64,000 bases of DNA from Bradyrhizobium erythrophlei. Its GTDB lineage: Bacteria > Pseudomonadota > Alphaproteobacteria > Rhizobiales > Xanthobacteraceae. Of the stretch, positions 56,190-63,923 are shown one piece after another; position 1 is the first letter of the stretch, and every line of letters begins with the position of its first letter. A program made the translations under genes and the position numbers. The notes below the pieces were generated by a model. The model was given only the letters and a program-made list of their open reading frames with translations, searched no databases and was not told where the DNA came from. The stretch is from contig FSRD01000001.1 in the NCBI GenBank assembly GCA_900129675.1, positions 1,291,501-1,355,500 on the forward strand, in the 5' to 3' direction.

Positions 56190-56300
56190 GTCATTGCGAG
56201 GAGCGTAGCTTCAGCCGTCATTGCGAGGAGCGTAGCGACGAAGCAATCCATTCTTTCTTTGCGCGGCGAGATGGATTGCTTCGCTTCGCTCGCAATGACG
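56190..56300. repeat. dispersed 'gtcattgcgaggagc' repeat, copy E
   Basis: The left end is present twice in tandem (gtcattgcgaggagcgtagc at 56190 and again at 56217), then the opposed gaagcaatccat / atggattgcttcg arms and ctcgcaatgac at 56290-56300. The tandem left end looks like a nested or slipped copy. Confidence 0.8.
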
Positions 56301-56339
56301 GCTGAGGACACGCCGGCTGAAGACACACCTTCGCATTCC

Positions 56340-56830
56340 CGCGGCGCGATTCGCCCGGGGGATGCATCAACTTTCGCGCCCTGAATCATCAGAGGGCGCA
56401 GGGAATGCCGGATGCGCGCTGCACCCGCGGTCTCGTGTGCAAGGTTGTGCGAAAAAACGCACACGAGCATACAGGTTCAGCGGAGGCACTCCGGCATTCC
56501 CTGCGCGATGGCTTTACGGCTTATATCGTGCTCTCCCCGGCGACGAATTCCTCTTGTCACCGTCATCGGCGAATTGGCGGTCTTGTCGAACCCGGTCGGG
56601 CCGACAAAAACCTCCGCCGACTTGACACCAGCAACGGGTGCCAGAACCACACGATTTTGCCGTACGCGGCCGCCTCACGCCAAGGGCTTCGACGGGCCTG
56701 GTACCCATCCGCCGAAGTTTTGGCGAAGGCGGGATCAGCGCCGTTCGTCAGCGCGCGGCCTGATCGCTCACGAACCCCTGACGGAGCCGCCCTGCGATTG
56801 CCTTGCGCGCCCAATCAACGGTTGTGAGTC
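56340..56830. repeat. large noncoding repeat-like block before the restriction-modification remnant
   Basis: About 490 nt with no supported gene. It contains inverted arms gcagggaatgccggatgcgc (56399-56418) and gcactccggcattccctgcgc (56484-56504) around gtgtgcaaggttgtgcga and cgcacacgagcat, so it can fold strongly. Frames such as plus 56405-56827 are open but read Arg- and Ser-rich nonsense. I recognise this block as a repeat common in Bradyrhizobium genomes; only one copy is in the window. Confidence 0.5.
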
Positions 56831-56845
56831 GAAGTCGGGGATAGA

Positions 56846-57040
56846 ATGGCGTCGCTGCGTCGTACGTTCGAGATGATTTTTCCCGACAGGCCAAGGCTCG
56901 AAGACCCCTTCGATACGCCACCGGTCCTTCCCGCGGATCTATTTGCATTTTGCGCATACGTGCTGGAGGCTAGCGGCGCCTATCATCACATCGCGCCCGC
57001 TGTAGGCACCCCTAGTACCTCAGGTCGGCACATGTTGTGA
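56846..57040 (+). CDS. 64-residue ORF at the start of the restriction-modification remnant
   Basis: ATG 56846 follows GGGGATAG. The protein reads MASLRRTFEMIFPDRPRLED, then FDTPPVLPADLFAFCAYVLE and ASGAYHHIAPAV, protein-like to about residue 52. The last 12 codons then look random and the stop overlaps the GTG of the next frame (GTGA). It may be the N-terminus of the next protein, separated by a frameshift near 57005, or a small coupled gene. No family is recognised with confidence. Confidence 0.4.
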   Translation: MASLRRTFEMIFPDRPRLEDPFDTPPVLPADLFAFCAYVLEASGAYHHIAPAVGTPSTSGRHML

Positions 57041-58296
57041 CTGCCGCGATGCGCAACAGCGCCCGACGAATTGGAAGGATTTGGCGCGAGGGAACACCAC
57101 CCGCCGGATCACTTCCACCGGTGCCGCCACACGTAAATCGTTTGTGGCTCGAACTTAAGCACTATTCGAGGCAACAGGTTTTCGTGTCACTTGATCCAGA
57201 GGACGCTGCTCCGGACTGGTGGGTGATTACGCTCGAGCTCCCGATGATAGCCGACGAAGCCTCGCAGGATCTCGGCTTCGACCCACGGCACCCATTTTTT
57301 GAGCCAATCGCACTAGGCTTAGCCGAATACGATGTTCTTTCTGGCGAGGGGTTCCGTCAGTTTCAGAGAGCGCCGCACACCTTCTCTACTGCTGATCGCA
57401 GCGTTCTGTGTGTTCAACCCAAATCGTTGACGCCGAGTGTTGGATGCACGCTCCGGTCCCTTAGTCATCACCTCTCTTTGCTGCCCGGGCAGGGACAAGT
57501 GCGCGCGCGCTGGGTCCTTTCACCATTTGACTCTGATGGCGCAACTCCGGTCGAAGATCTGGGCCTTCTGCTGGTGCCATTCCCTTACCGCGTGGCCGAC
57601 GACGCCTTCCAGGTTGGCGGGATTCACAACAGCGGCCGATGGGGTTGGTTCAACGCGCTGACCGAACGACCAGTACTTGACGAACACGGCCGACCACTTA
57701 GGCATCACATCGATCTGGCGAAGATAGATGCGCAGTCACTTACCCCGGAAGAGGAAGCCAAGCACCTTAAAGATGGAGGCGAGGCGCTTGTCGTCGTGCC
57801 AGATGGTCTCCTGAACCAGGAGCCTATGCTTGAGTACATTCGGGATACTTGCGAAGTAACGGCAATCGTGGCCCTGCCGAGCCGAACATTCTATTCAACT
57901 CCGAAGAAGACCTACATTTTGGGTCTGGTGAAGAAGCTCAATCGCAAACCTCAATCGATCCCTGTATTCACGTACCTGATCTCAGAAATTGGTGAATCAC
58001 GGGATACTCGGAGAGTGCCCATTGATGCGAACGACCTCGTTCAAATGGAGCAGGAGTTCCGCTACTTTCGAGCTGCCCCTCACCGCTACGAATCTCGTGA
58101 CCCGAGGTGCAAGATCATCCCGTGGGAAGAGTTTGTTGGTTTGAGAAATTGGTTAGTAGATCGAAGCTGGACTCACGAGGAAAAGGTTGCACTCGGGATC
58201 GTTGAAGAAACATTCGAGGTTGACCCGGAAAGCTTTCGGAAGCTGGTCGGCGACGCAAAGGCTGCCCTTGATAGGCTCTACGAGGATTTGGCGTGA
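57037..58296 (+). CDS. chimeric protein with a C-terminal HsdM-type fragment
   Basis: A 419-residue frame. The region from about residue 245 to 300, GGEALVVVPDGLLNQEPMLE, YIRDTCEVTAIVALPSRTFY and STPKKTYILGLVKK, matches the part of N6-adenine methylases (HsdM type) that follows the catalytic NPPY motif. The SAM-binding and NPPY portions are absent. The first 220 residues are unrelated to methylases; LGLLLVPFPYRVADDAF and TPSVGCTLRSLSHHLSLLPG look like a different soluble enzyme, perhaps nitrilase-like (low confidence). It is probably a fusion created by deletion and not an active methylase. It overlaps hsdS by 4 nt. Confidence 0.55.
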   Translation: MTAAMRNSARRIGRIWREGTPPAGSLPPVPPHVNRLWLELKHYSRQQVFVSLDPEDAAPDWWVITLELPMIADEASQDLGFDPRHPFFEPIALGLAEYDVLSGEGFRQFQRAPHTFSTADRSVLCVQPKSLTPSVGCTLRSLSHHLSLLPGQGQVRARWVLSPFDSDGATPVEDLGLLLVPFPYRVADDAFQVGGIHNSGRWGWFNALTERPVLDEHGRPLRHHIDLAKIDAQSLTPEEEAKHLKDGGEALVVVPDGLLNQEPMLEYIRDTCEVTAIVALPSRTFYSTPKKTYILGLVKKLNRKPQSIPVFTYLISEIGESRDTRRVPIDANDLVQMEQEFRYFRAAPHRYESRDPRCKIIPWEEFVGLRNWLVDRSWTHEEKVALGIVEETFEVDPESFRKLVGDAKAALDRLYEDLA

Positions 58297-59388
58297 GGTC
58301 GGTCGAGATACCGATATCTGATCTTTTCACCCCTGTCGGGGGCGAGGCGAAGTTCATTCGTGACCACATGGACAAACACCTTGGCCCGCATCCGGTCTAT
58401 TCGGCATCGCTGGCACAGCCATTCGGCTACGTCGACGAGTTCAAGTACAACGGAACCTACCTATCCTGGGTGATGAACGGATACGGTGGACGAGTTCAAG
58501 AGCTGAAGGGCTGTTTCTCAACCAACCGAGACAGGGGGGTGTTCATACCTCGGGAACCCGACAAGGTCCCCGACTTAACTTTCCTGCGCTTTGCGATGGA
58601 GCCTCAACTTGTCGCAGCGGCGGTCGGTCGACGGGTCGACGGTCGACAGAACGAGTACACTAAGATCTATACTGAGACCGCCGCTGGAGTTTTCATCTCC
58701 ATTCCTGTGACGGCGGCCGGTCAATTCAATGTCCGCAGTCGGGCAAAAGCTCCGGCGGATCGAACAGGCTCAGAAAGACGTTCGCGCATGCAGTGATGGA
58801 TTGCAGAGGGCAGAATTCGCCGTTGAGCTGCCCGAGCCGTGTGCCACTATTGGTTTGGACAACAACAACTTCTTTGACCTCTCTATCGGGAAGCGGGTTC
58901 TCGTTTCAGAGCACTCCCAGCTTGGCGTGCCGGTCTACAGCGCGAACGTGATCGAACCGTTTGGGAGAGTAGCGGAATCAAACCTAACTGACTTCACACG
59001 CCCCTCGCTTTTATGGGGCATCGACGGGAATTTTGATTGGAACTTCATCCCCAAGGGTCAACAGTTCGCGACAACAGACCATTGTGGAAGGCTTCAGATT
59101 CTCAACGATGACCTCGATCCGGAATACGTTTTTTGGTACCTTAAGTTGAGTCGCGCGAGATACGGCTTCGATCGGGTCTTTAGGGCGAGCCTTGGAAACA
59201 TGAAAGCTGAGGTTAGCGTCCTCATTCCCCTGGATGCCGACAAAGGGCGACCATCACTGGAGCGTCAACGAGCGTTTGCGGAGGGGTTCAAGTCGCGTGA
59301 GACCAGTCGGGGTCTTTCATTGCGTTCACTGGAGGACGTACTTGCGTCTCGCATAAGTGTTGAAGCCTGGTTGCCTGAACCCGCCTGA
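58293..59388 (+). pseudogene. hsdS: type I restriction specificity subunit (hsdS), frameshifted
   Basis: The first target-recognition half reads VYSASLAQPFGYVDEFKYNG, then YLSWVMNGYGGRVQELKGCF and AMEPQLVAAAVGRRVDGRQN, typical of HsdS domains. After FISIPVTAAGQFN (about 58730) homology moves to the next frame, starting near 58729 with QKLRRIEQAQKDVRACSDGL (the central helix). The second recognition half follows, VPVYSANVIEPFGRVAESNL and LNDDLDPEYVFWYLKLSRAR, to 59388. A single frameshift thus splits the gene. No hsdR or complete hsdM is present. Base composition is visibly lower in GC than the flanks, suggesting transfer. Confidence 0.65.
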
Positions 59389-59536
59389 GGCCCTTCGTCA
59401 CAATCGTTCATAGTCCGCCCGCACATTAAGCGACAGCAACCGTCTCCGAGAGACCGCGTGTGGCAGTTTTGGCCCCGCTTCCCTCCCCCGCCACCCCTCT
59501 GATATCGATACCTCCCGAAACCGGGAACGCACCGCC

Positions 59537-60448
59537 ATGCCCACTCTCCCCGCCCGCACCAGTTCGCCAACCCTCCCCGTCCTCCTCCTCGCAGGCCTGC
59601 TCACCCTCGCCGCCCAGCCCTCCCATGCCGCCGACGACACCGACGCCCCGCCGAAGGGTTCGGCGGTCACGGTGCTGAAGGCCACAAAATCCTGTTTCGC
59701 CAATATCGTCGAGCTGTCCGGCACCATCATTCCGCGCGAGGAGGCGCAGGTGCGGCCCGAGCGCATCGGGCTGAAGGTCGCCGAGGTGCTGGCGGATGCC
59801 GGCGACAGCGTCAGCGCCGGCCAGGTGCTGGCGCGGCTGACGCTGCCGGAAGGCGGCTCGGTCGCGGTGCAGGCGCCGGTCGCCGGCACCATCGCGGCCA
59901 CGACGGCGGCGATCGGCGCCATGGCGTCGGGCAAGGGCGAGCCGCTGTTCTCGATCATCGCGCGCAGCGAGTACGATCTGGTCGGCCTAGTGCCGACGCG
60001 CGATATCGCCAAGCTCCAGGGCAACCAGACCGCGCGGATCAAGATCATCGGCGCCGGCGATGTCGACGGCAAGGTGCGGCGGATATCGACCACGGTCGAG
60101 CCCAACAGCCAGCTCGGCCAGGTGTTCATCGGCATCACCACCAACCGGCGGCTGCTGGTGAATTCGTCCGGCCGGGCGCAGATCAAGACCGGGCAGAGCT
60201 GCGGCGTCGCGGTGCCGCTGACCGCGATCCTCTATTCCACCGCCGGCACCGTGGTGCAGGTGGTGCGGCACAACCGCATCGAGACGCGGCGGGTGGAAAC
60301 CGGATTGATGTCGGCCGGACAGGTCGAGATCACCGGCGGCGCCACCGGCGGCATCCAGGAAGGCGACATCGTGGTGGTGCGCGCCGGCGCCCTGCTGCGC
60401 GAGGGCGATCCGGTGCGGCCGGTGACGGCGAGTGCGGAGGGGAAGTAG
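59537..60448 (+). CDS. orphan RND-type periplasmic adaptor protein
   Basis: A 303-residue exported protein: signal peptide LPVLLLAGLLTLAAQPSHA, then a compact membrane-fusion-protein fold with VELSGTIIPREEAQVRPERI, DAGDSVSAGQVLARLTLPEG and VPLTAILYSTAGTVVQVVRH. It shares the pattern KSCF(A)xxVxxxGxIxPRxEAQV with the adaptor at 42059, which has the matching NACFSDMVRVTGFIVPRREA, so the two are paralogues. No permease gene accompanies it. It may serve the pump at 42979 or one elsewhere. It lacks the N-terminal membrane helix of its paralogue. Confidence 0.85.
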   Translation: MPTLPARTSSPTLPVLLLAGLLTLAAQPSHAADDTDAPPKGSAVTVLKATKSCFANIVELSGTIIPREEAQVRPERIGLKVAEVLADAGDSVSAGQVLARLTLPEGGSVAVQAPVAGTIAATTAAIGAMASGKGEPLFSIIARSEYDLVGLVPTRDIAKLQGNQTARIKIIGAGDVDGKVRRISTTVEPNSQLGQVFIGITTNRRLLVNSSGRAQIKTGQSCGVAVPLTAILYSTAGTVVQVVRHNRIETRRVETGLMSAGQVEITGGATGGIQEGDIVVVRAGALLREGDPVRPVTASAEGK

Positions 60449-60496
60449 GGGGGGGGGACGCTCAGTCCGAGTCTGCGGAGGCACCCCCACCCCAAC

Positions 60497-60563
60497 CCTC
60501 CCCCGCAAGCGGGAGAGGGAGCGCAGCGGCGCACTTTCTTACCTCTCCCGCTTGCGGGGGAGG
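60497..60563 (+). repeat. 22-bp perfect inverted repeat after the orphan adaptor gene
   Basis: The arms at 60497-60518 (cctcccccgcaagcgggaga...) and 60542-60563 are exact reverse complements over 22 bp, with a 23-nt spacer, and each arm contains its own short palindrome cccgcaagcggg. It can act as a strong terminator-like hairpin for convergent genes; there is no T-run. Confidence 0.75.
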
Positions 60564-60689
60564 TCGACGCGCTCGACAGAGCGCGGCGGGTGGGGGAATG
60601 GACTATCAGCGAGCAGAGACGTCAATGCTTGAACCGAGGGGCCGCGGCGTACTGGATGCCCCGCCTTCGCGGGGCATGACAGCGGAGCC

Positions 60690-61529
60690 TTACCCGCCGA
60701 TGCGGATGTCTTCCAGCAGGGAGGACGACACCGACGGGACCTGCTCGCCTTCGCTGGCGCGGGAGATCGCGACGCGGGTTTTGTTGAAGGCGCTTTCGGC
60801 GCCGGCCTGGGCGGTCAAATTATTCAGGAGTTCGGCGACCAGCACGCTGTACTGGCCCTTGGAATCGTCGGCCACCTTGCCCGGGGTCGCTGCGCTCAGC
60901 ACAATCGTGTTTTCCGGCGGGCTGATCGGGGCCAGCCCGTGGGAGAACGACCGGAAGCGGCGCTCATAGGGGTTGCGGCGCGAGGCGTCGAGCACGACCA
61001 GCTTTGCTTTCGCGCCCTGCTCCTTGATCGCGTCCAGCACGGACTCGACGCTGACGCCGTCGCGGCGGACATCGGCTTCCTTCCAGATCGCGGCATCGAC
61101 CGGGATCATGAAACTCTCGCGGCCGACCTGGACGCCGTAGCCGCCGAAGAACAGCATCACCACCGTGTCCGGCCCGATCTTGCTCTTGAGGCGGCCGATG
61201 GCGCGGGCCATGTCGTCCTTGGTGGCGTCCTCGACCACGTCGACGTCGAAACCGTTGCCGCGCAGCGCCGCGCTCAGGCCATGGGCGTCATTGATCGGCT
61301 GCGCCAGCGGCGCGGACGCGTCGGGATAATGGCCGTTGCCGATCACCAGCGCGAGGCGGGAGGCCTTCTTCGAGGAATCGCTGTTCTGCTCGGTCGCGAT
61401 CGCCTTGGCGGCGTCGAGCGAGCGCTTGTTCAGCGCGGCATGGGCGCCGATCGCCAGCGACACCATGCCGACCAGCGCGGTCGCAATGGCGACCGAGCGG
61501 CGGGAAATGCGGAGCTGCCTGACATTCAT
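60690..61529 (-). CDS. caspase-fold (C14) protein lacking the catalytic dyad, short form
   Basis: A 279-residue protein anchored or exported by an N-terminal hydrophobic segment (VAIATALVGMVSLAIGAHAA). The caspase p20-like domain (LALVIGNGHYPDASAPLAQP, INDAHGLSAALRGNGFDVDV) is close to that of the protein at 39645. The catalytic His position reads FFGGYG (Y131) and the catalytic Cys position reads VLDASRRNP (S183), so the dyad is Tyr/Ser. The conserved block SRRNPYERRFRSFSHGLAP is shared with the longer paralogue. No TPR domain follows. It is divergent from the DxDTTA protein gene, with a CRP-type site between them. Confidence 0.85.
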   Translation of the reverse strand: MNVRQLRISRRSVAIATALVGMVSLAIGAHAALNKRSLDAAKAIATEQNSDSSKKASRLALVIGNGHYPDASAPLAQPINDAHGLSAALRGNGFDVDVVEDATKDDMARAIGRLKSKIGPDTVVMLFFGGYGVQVGRESFMIPVDAAIWKEADVRRDGVSVESVLDAIKEQGAKAKLVVLDASRRNPYERRFRSFSHGLAPISPPENTIVLSAATPGKVADDSKGQYSVLVAELLNNLTAQAGAESAFNKTRVAISRASEGEQVPSVSSSLLEDIRIGG

Positions 61530-61804
61530 CGCGTTTCATTCCCAATCGTTATCCAAAGGCACTTCTCAAGACGCGCGCCAGAGTTAGTCGCGCCAGTACC
61601 GTCGGGGGTTTTAGGGGTTGCAAAGTGTGTGCCGTCGAATTGTGAGCAATTTGCGGCACCGCAACAAACGAACCCTTAACCTCATCAGCCCGCGAGGGCA
61701 ACACCGATCTGCATTTTTAATGTAAGCTACTGTAATTGCTATATAAAAATTGGACCATCCGAACGCCTGCAGCGGCCACTCAACGCCAATTTTGCCGCCC
61801 TTTA

Positions 61805-61820
61805 TGTGATCACGATCACA
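61805..61820 (+). promoter_or_regulatory. CRP-type site at class II position
   Basis: tgtgatcacgatcaca matches TGTGA-N6-TCACA at all ten positions and is fully symmetric except for the central two bases. Its centre (61812.5) is 41.5 nt upstream of the start point predicted from the TATAAT at 61842-61847, the exact spacing of class II CRP-activated promoters. The flanking 61690-61850 region is AT-rich. The rest of the 410-nt divergent region shows nothing else recognisable. Confidence 0.7.
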
Positions 61821-61841
61821 TTTGTATTTCCTCGCTATTCG

Positions 61842-61847
61842 TATAAT
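61842..61847 (+). promoter_or_regulatory. -10 element of the CRP-dependent promoter
   Basis: tataat is a perfect -10 hexamer; transcription would begin near 61854, leaving an 86-nt leader before ATG 61940. The CRP-type site overlaps the -35 position, which itself has no good TTGACA, as expected for an activator-dependent promoter. Confidence 0.6.
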
Positions 61848-61939
61848 TTTTGAAGCGCTTGCAGGTTCCGAAAAGCCGACACCAGTGGGGGTGCGGCTTG
61901 GCGGGGGCGTGCGGAACGGCGAGTGCGGAATCTGACTTC

Positions 61940-63676
61940 ATGGGCTTTCACACCATCGCCGGCGCCGCCTTTCGCGCGCTGACCGCCCGAAAGGACGGTC
62001 CCTCGCTGTACGACGTCTGCGATCCCCTGCTGCTGGACTACCGCGGCGGCGACGCCCATCTCGGCAAGTTCTACAAGACCGCGCTGGGCAATCCGGCGCT
62101 GCGGTCGCTGCTGCGCCGCACGGGTTTGCCGCAATTGCGCAACGAGGGCAGGCTGCAGCGGCTGCGCGAGGCGCTCACTTGCGCCCGCGACGACGACGCG
62201 CCGGACTGGGCCGCGATCGGTGCGCCCGTGGCGGAGCTGATGGACACGATCAATGTACGGCACCCGCGGCCAAAGCCAGCCGCGCCCGGACGCGTACCCG
62301 ATATGGCCGAGATCGAGCGCACGATCCGGACCTGCGGCGCGCATCTGTTGCGGTCGTTTTCGAACAACGGCTTCATCCCGACCTATGCCGCGTTCAACCT
62401 GATCGGCGATCCCGACATGGGCGGGCGCGAGATGGTGATGGCGCTGACCGGGCTGAATTCGCGCGGCTACAAGAACTCGACCTTGCTGTTCAATCTGGCG
62501 CGGATTTTCATCGCGCATTCGCCGGCCCGCGCCCTGATCAATCCGGCCTGGCGAGGGATTGCCGAGCCGATGTGGCAGCCGATGCAGATCCGCCATCGCT
62601 CGGCCTATTACGACGCGTTCTTCACCGAGGCGCTGCTCGGCTTTGTCGAAACCGGGCTGGCGTCAGTGGATCAGGCCGGCGCCGCGCGCCGCGCGATCGC
62701 GGACATGGTGGATTTCTGCCTCAAGGTGAGCGCCGAGCAGGTGCCCTCGCATGACGGCTCCACCGTCAACGTCATCACCGCGCTGGCGCCGCTGCCGCAT
62801 CCGCGGTTCTCGAAGTTTTTCTCCCAGATCAAGCAGGATCTGGGTTTCGGCATCTACGTGCCGGATTGCGACACCACGGCGTGCGCGTTCTCGGCCGCCA
62901 CGCAAGCCGGCTCCGACGATCCGATCCTCGACCAGCCGCTTTTGGATTTCTACCGCGGCCTGCAGGTGCGCGAGGGCGCCAACGAGCCCCGCGTCACCGT
63001 GCCGCTGAACGACAATATCGACTACGAGGGCGGCGTCGTCACCTGGATCGACAATCTCAGGGGCGACCGGCCCTATGGCAACGACCTCGATCCGACGCTC
63101 AATCTCGACATCCTCGAAGTCAGTTTCCGCAATCTCAAGCGCTGGAAAGTCGTCGAGACGCCGCAGCGGCTACTAACCGTTCACCGCATCATCGGCTTCC
63201 AGAAGCGGCTGGTCGAAAGCGGCGCGTTCAAAAATCCGCGCTCGCATATCTATTATCTGCCGGAATTGTACTCGGCCTATTTCGGCCGCTGCTATGCCGC
63301 CTTCATCGCGTTGCCGTTTGCCGCGCGGCAGGCGATCGATCCCGACGGCACCTTCGAGTTCATCCGCATCCGGGTGCTGGCCTATGTGCAGACCGAGCTC
63401 ATCACCCACGAAATGAACGCGTTCGACGCGGCGCTGGCGCTGATGGCGCTGGCGCATCTCGGCGCCGAGCTCGCGAGCTTTGCCGCGCCGCTCGCCTGCA
63501 TCGTCGCGCAAACAGGCGAAGGCGGCCGGCATGGCCCCTACAAGGCCTATGAATGGAACAAGATGAAGACGCCGACGCGGATCCTGGTCGGCGGGCCCGA
63601 GGTCACCTCGGCCTTCGTGCTGATGGGGCTGGCGTTGGCGAGGGGCCTGATGATGCGGGGCGGGAGGGGCGAATAG
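61940..63676 (+). CDS. unrecognised helical protein with a DxDTTA motif (possible terpenoid-cyclase-like toroid)
   Basis: A 578-residue soluble protein without signal peptide. It is built of helix pairs with Gly-rich turns (SFSNNGFIPTYAAFNLIGDP, NSRGYKNSTLLFNLARIFIA, NAFDAALALMALAHLGAELA). At residues 309-314 it reads DCDTTA in YVPDCDTTACAFSAATQAGS, which resembles the catalytic DxDD/DxDTT-A loop of class II terpene cyclases, followed by a segment with several acidic residues (NDLDPTLNLDILEV). The C-terminus has KAYEWNKMKTPTRILVGGPE. ATG 61940 is preferred; the open frame to 61850 overlaps the predicted start point. No prenyltransferase genes are nearby. Family membership is inference. Confidence 0.6.
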   Translation: MGFHTIAGAAFRALTARKDGPSLYDVCDPLLLDYRGGDAHLGKFYKTALGNPALRSLLRRTGLPQLRNEGRLQRLREALTCARDDDAPDWAAIGAPVAELMDTINVRHPRPKPAAPGRVPDMAEIERTIRTCGAHLLRSFSNNGFIPTYAAFNLIGDPDMGGREMVMALTGLNSRGYKNSTLLFNLARIFIAHSPARALINPAWRGIAEPMWQPMQIRHRSAYYDAFFTEALLGFVETGLASVDQAGAARRAIADMVDFCLKVSAEQVPSHDGSTVNVITALAPLPHPRFSKFFSQIKQDLGFGIYVPDCDTTACAFSAATQAGSDDPILDQPLLDFYRGLQVREGANEPRVTVPLNDNIDYEGGVVTWIDNLRGDRPYGNDLDPTLNLDILEVSFRNLKRWKVVETPQRLLTVHRIIGFQKRLVESGAFKNPRSHIYYLPELYSAYFGRCYAAFIALPFAARQAIDPDGTFEFIRIRVLAYVQTELITHEMNAFDAALALMALAHLGAELASFAAPLACIVAQTGEGGRHGPYKAYEWNKMKTPTRILVGGPEVTSAFVLMGLALARGLMMRGGRGE

Positions 63677-63766
63677 CGAATGGCGAGTGGCCCCGCGTGT
63701 CCCGGACGCGGTGCAGCGTCTCTTGACGGTGCGCCGCAGAGCCGGGACCTATCACTCTGCGATGGA

Positions 63767-63812
63767 CCCCGGATCAGCAGCGCACCGCTTGCGCGCTGCG
63801 CAGCATCCGGGG
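63767..63812. repeat. imperfect inverted repeat
   Basis: ccccggat (63767-63774) pairs with atccgggg (63805-63812), and the inner agcagcgc pairs with gcgctgc, giving a long imperfect hairpin. It lies in the 247-nt gap after the DxDTTA gene. It resembles other GC-rich intergenic hairpins of this window. Confidence 0.5.
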
Positions 63813-63923
63813 AACGCCTTACAATGACGGGAAGTTGAAAGCCGTGCAGCGGTCTGGCTCTGGCAAGCCCGCCACATTGTCCGCACAATTCGACCAGCAC
63901 TTTATCCTTTGCCGGGATTGCCG

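Noticed and set aside
56405..56876. Overlapping plus-strand open frames of 140-154 codons
   Set aside because: They lie in a fold-back repeat block, read Arg/Ser/Pro-rich sequence in several frames at once, and have no ribosome site.
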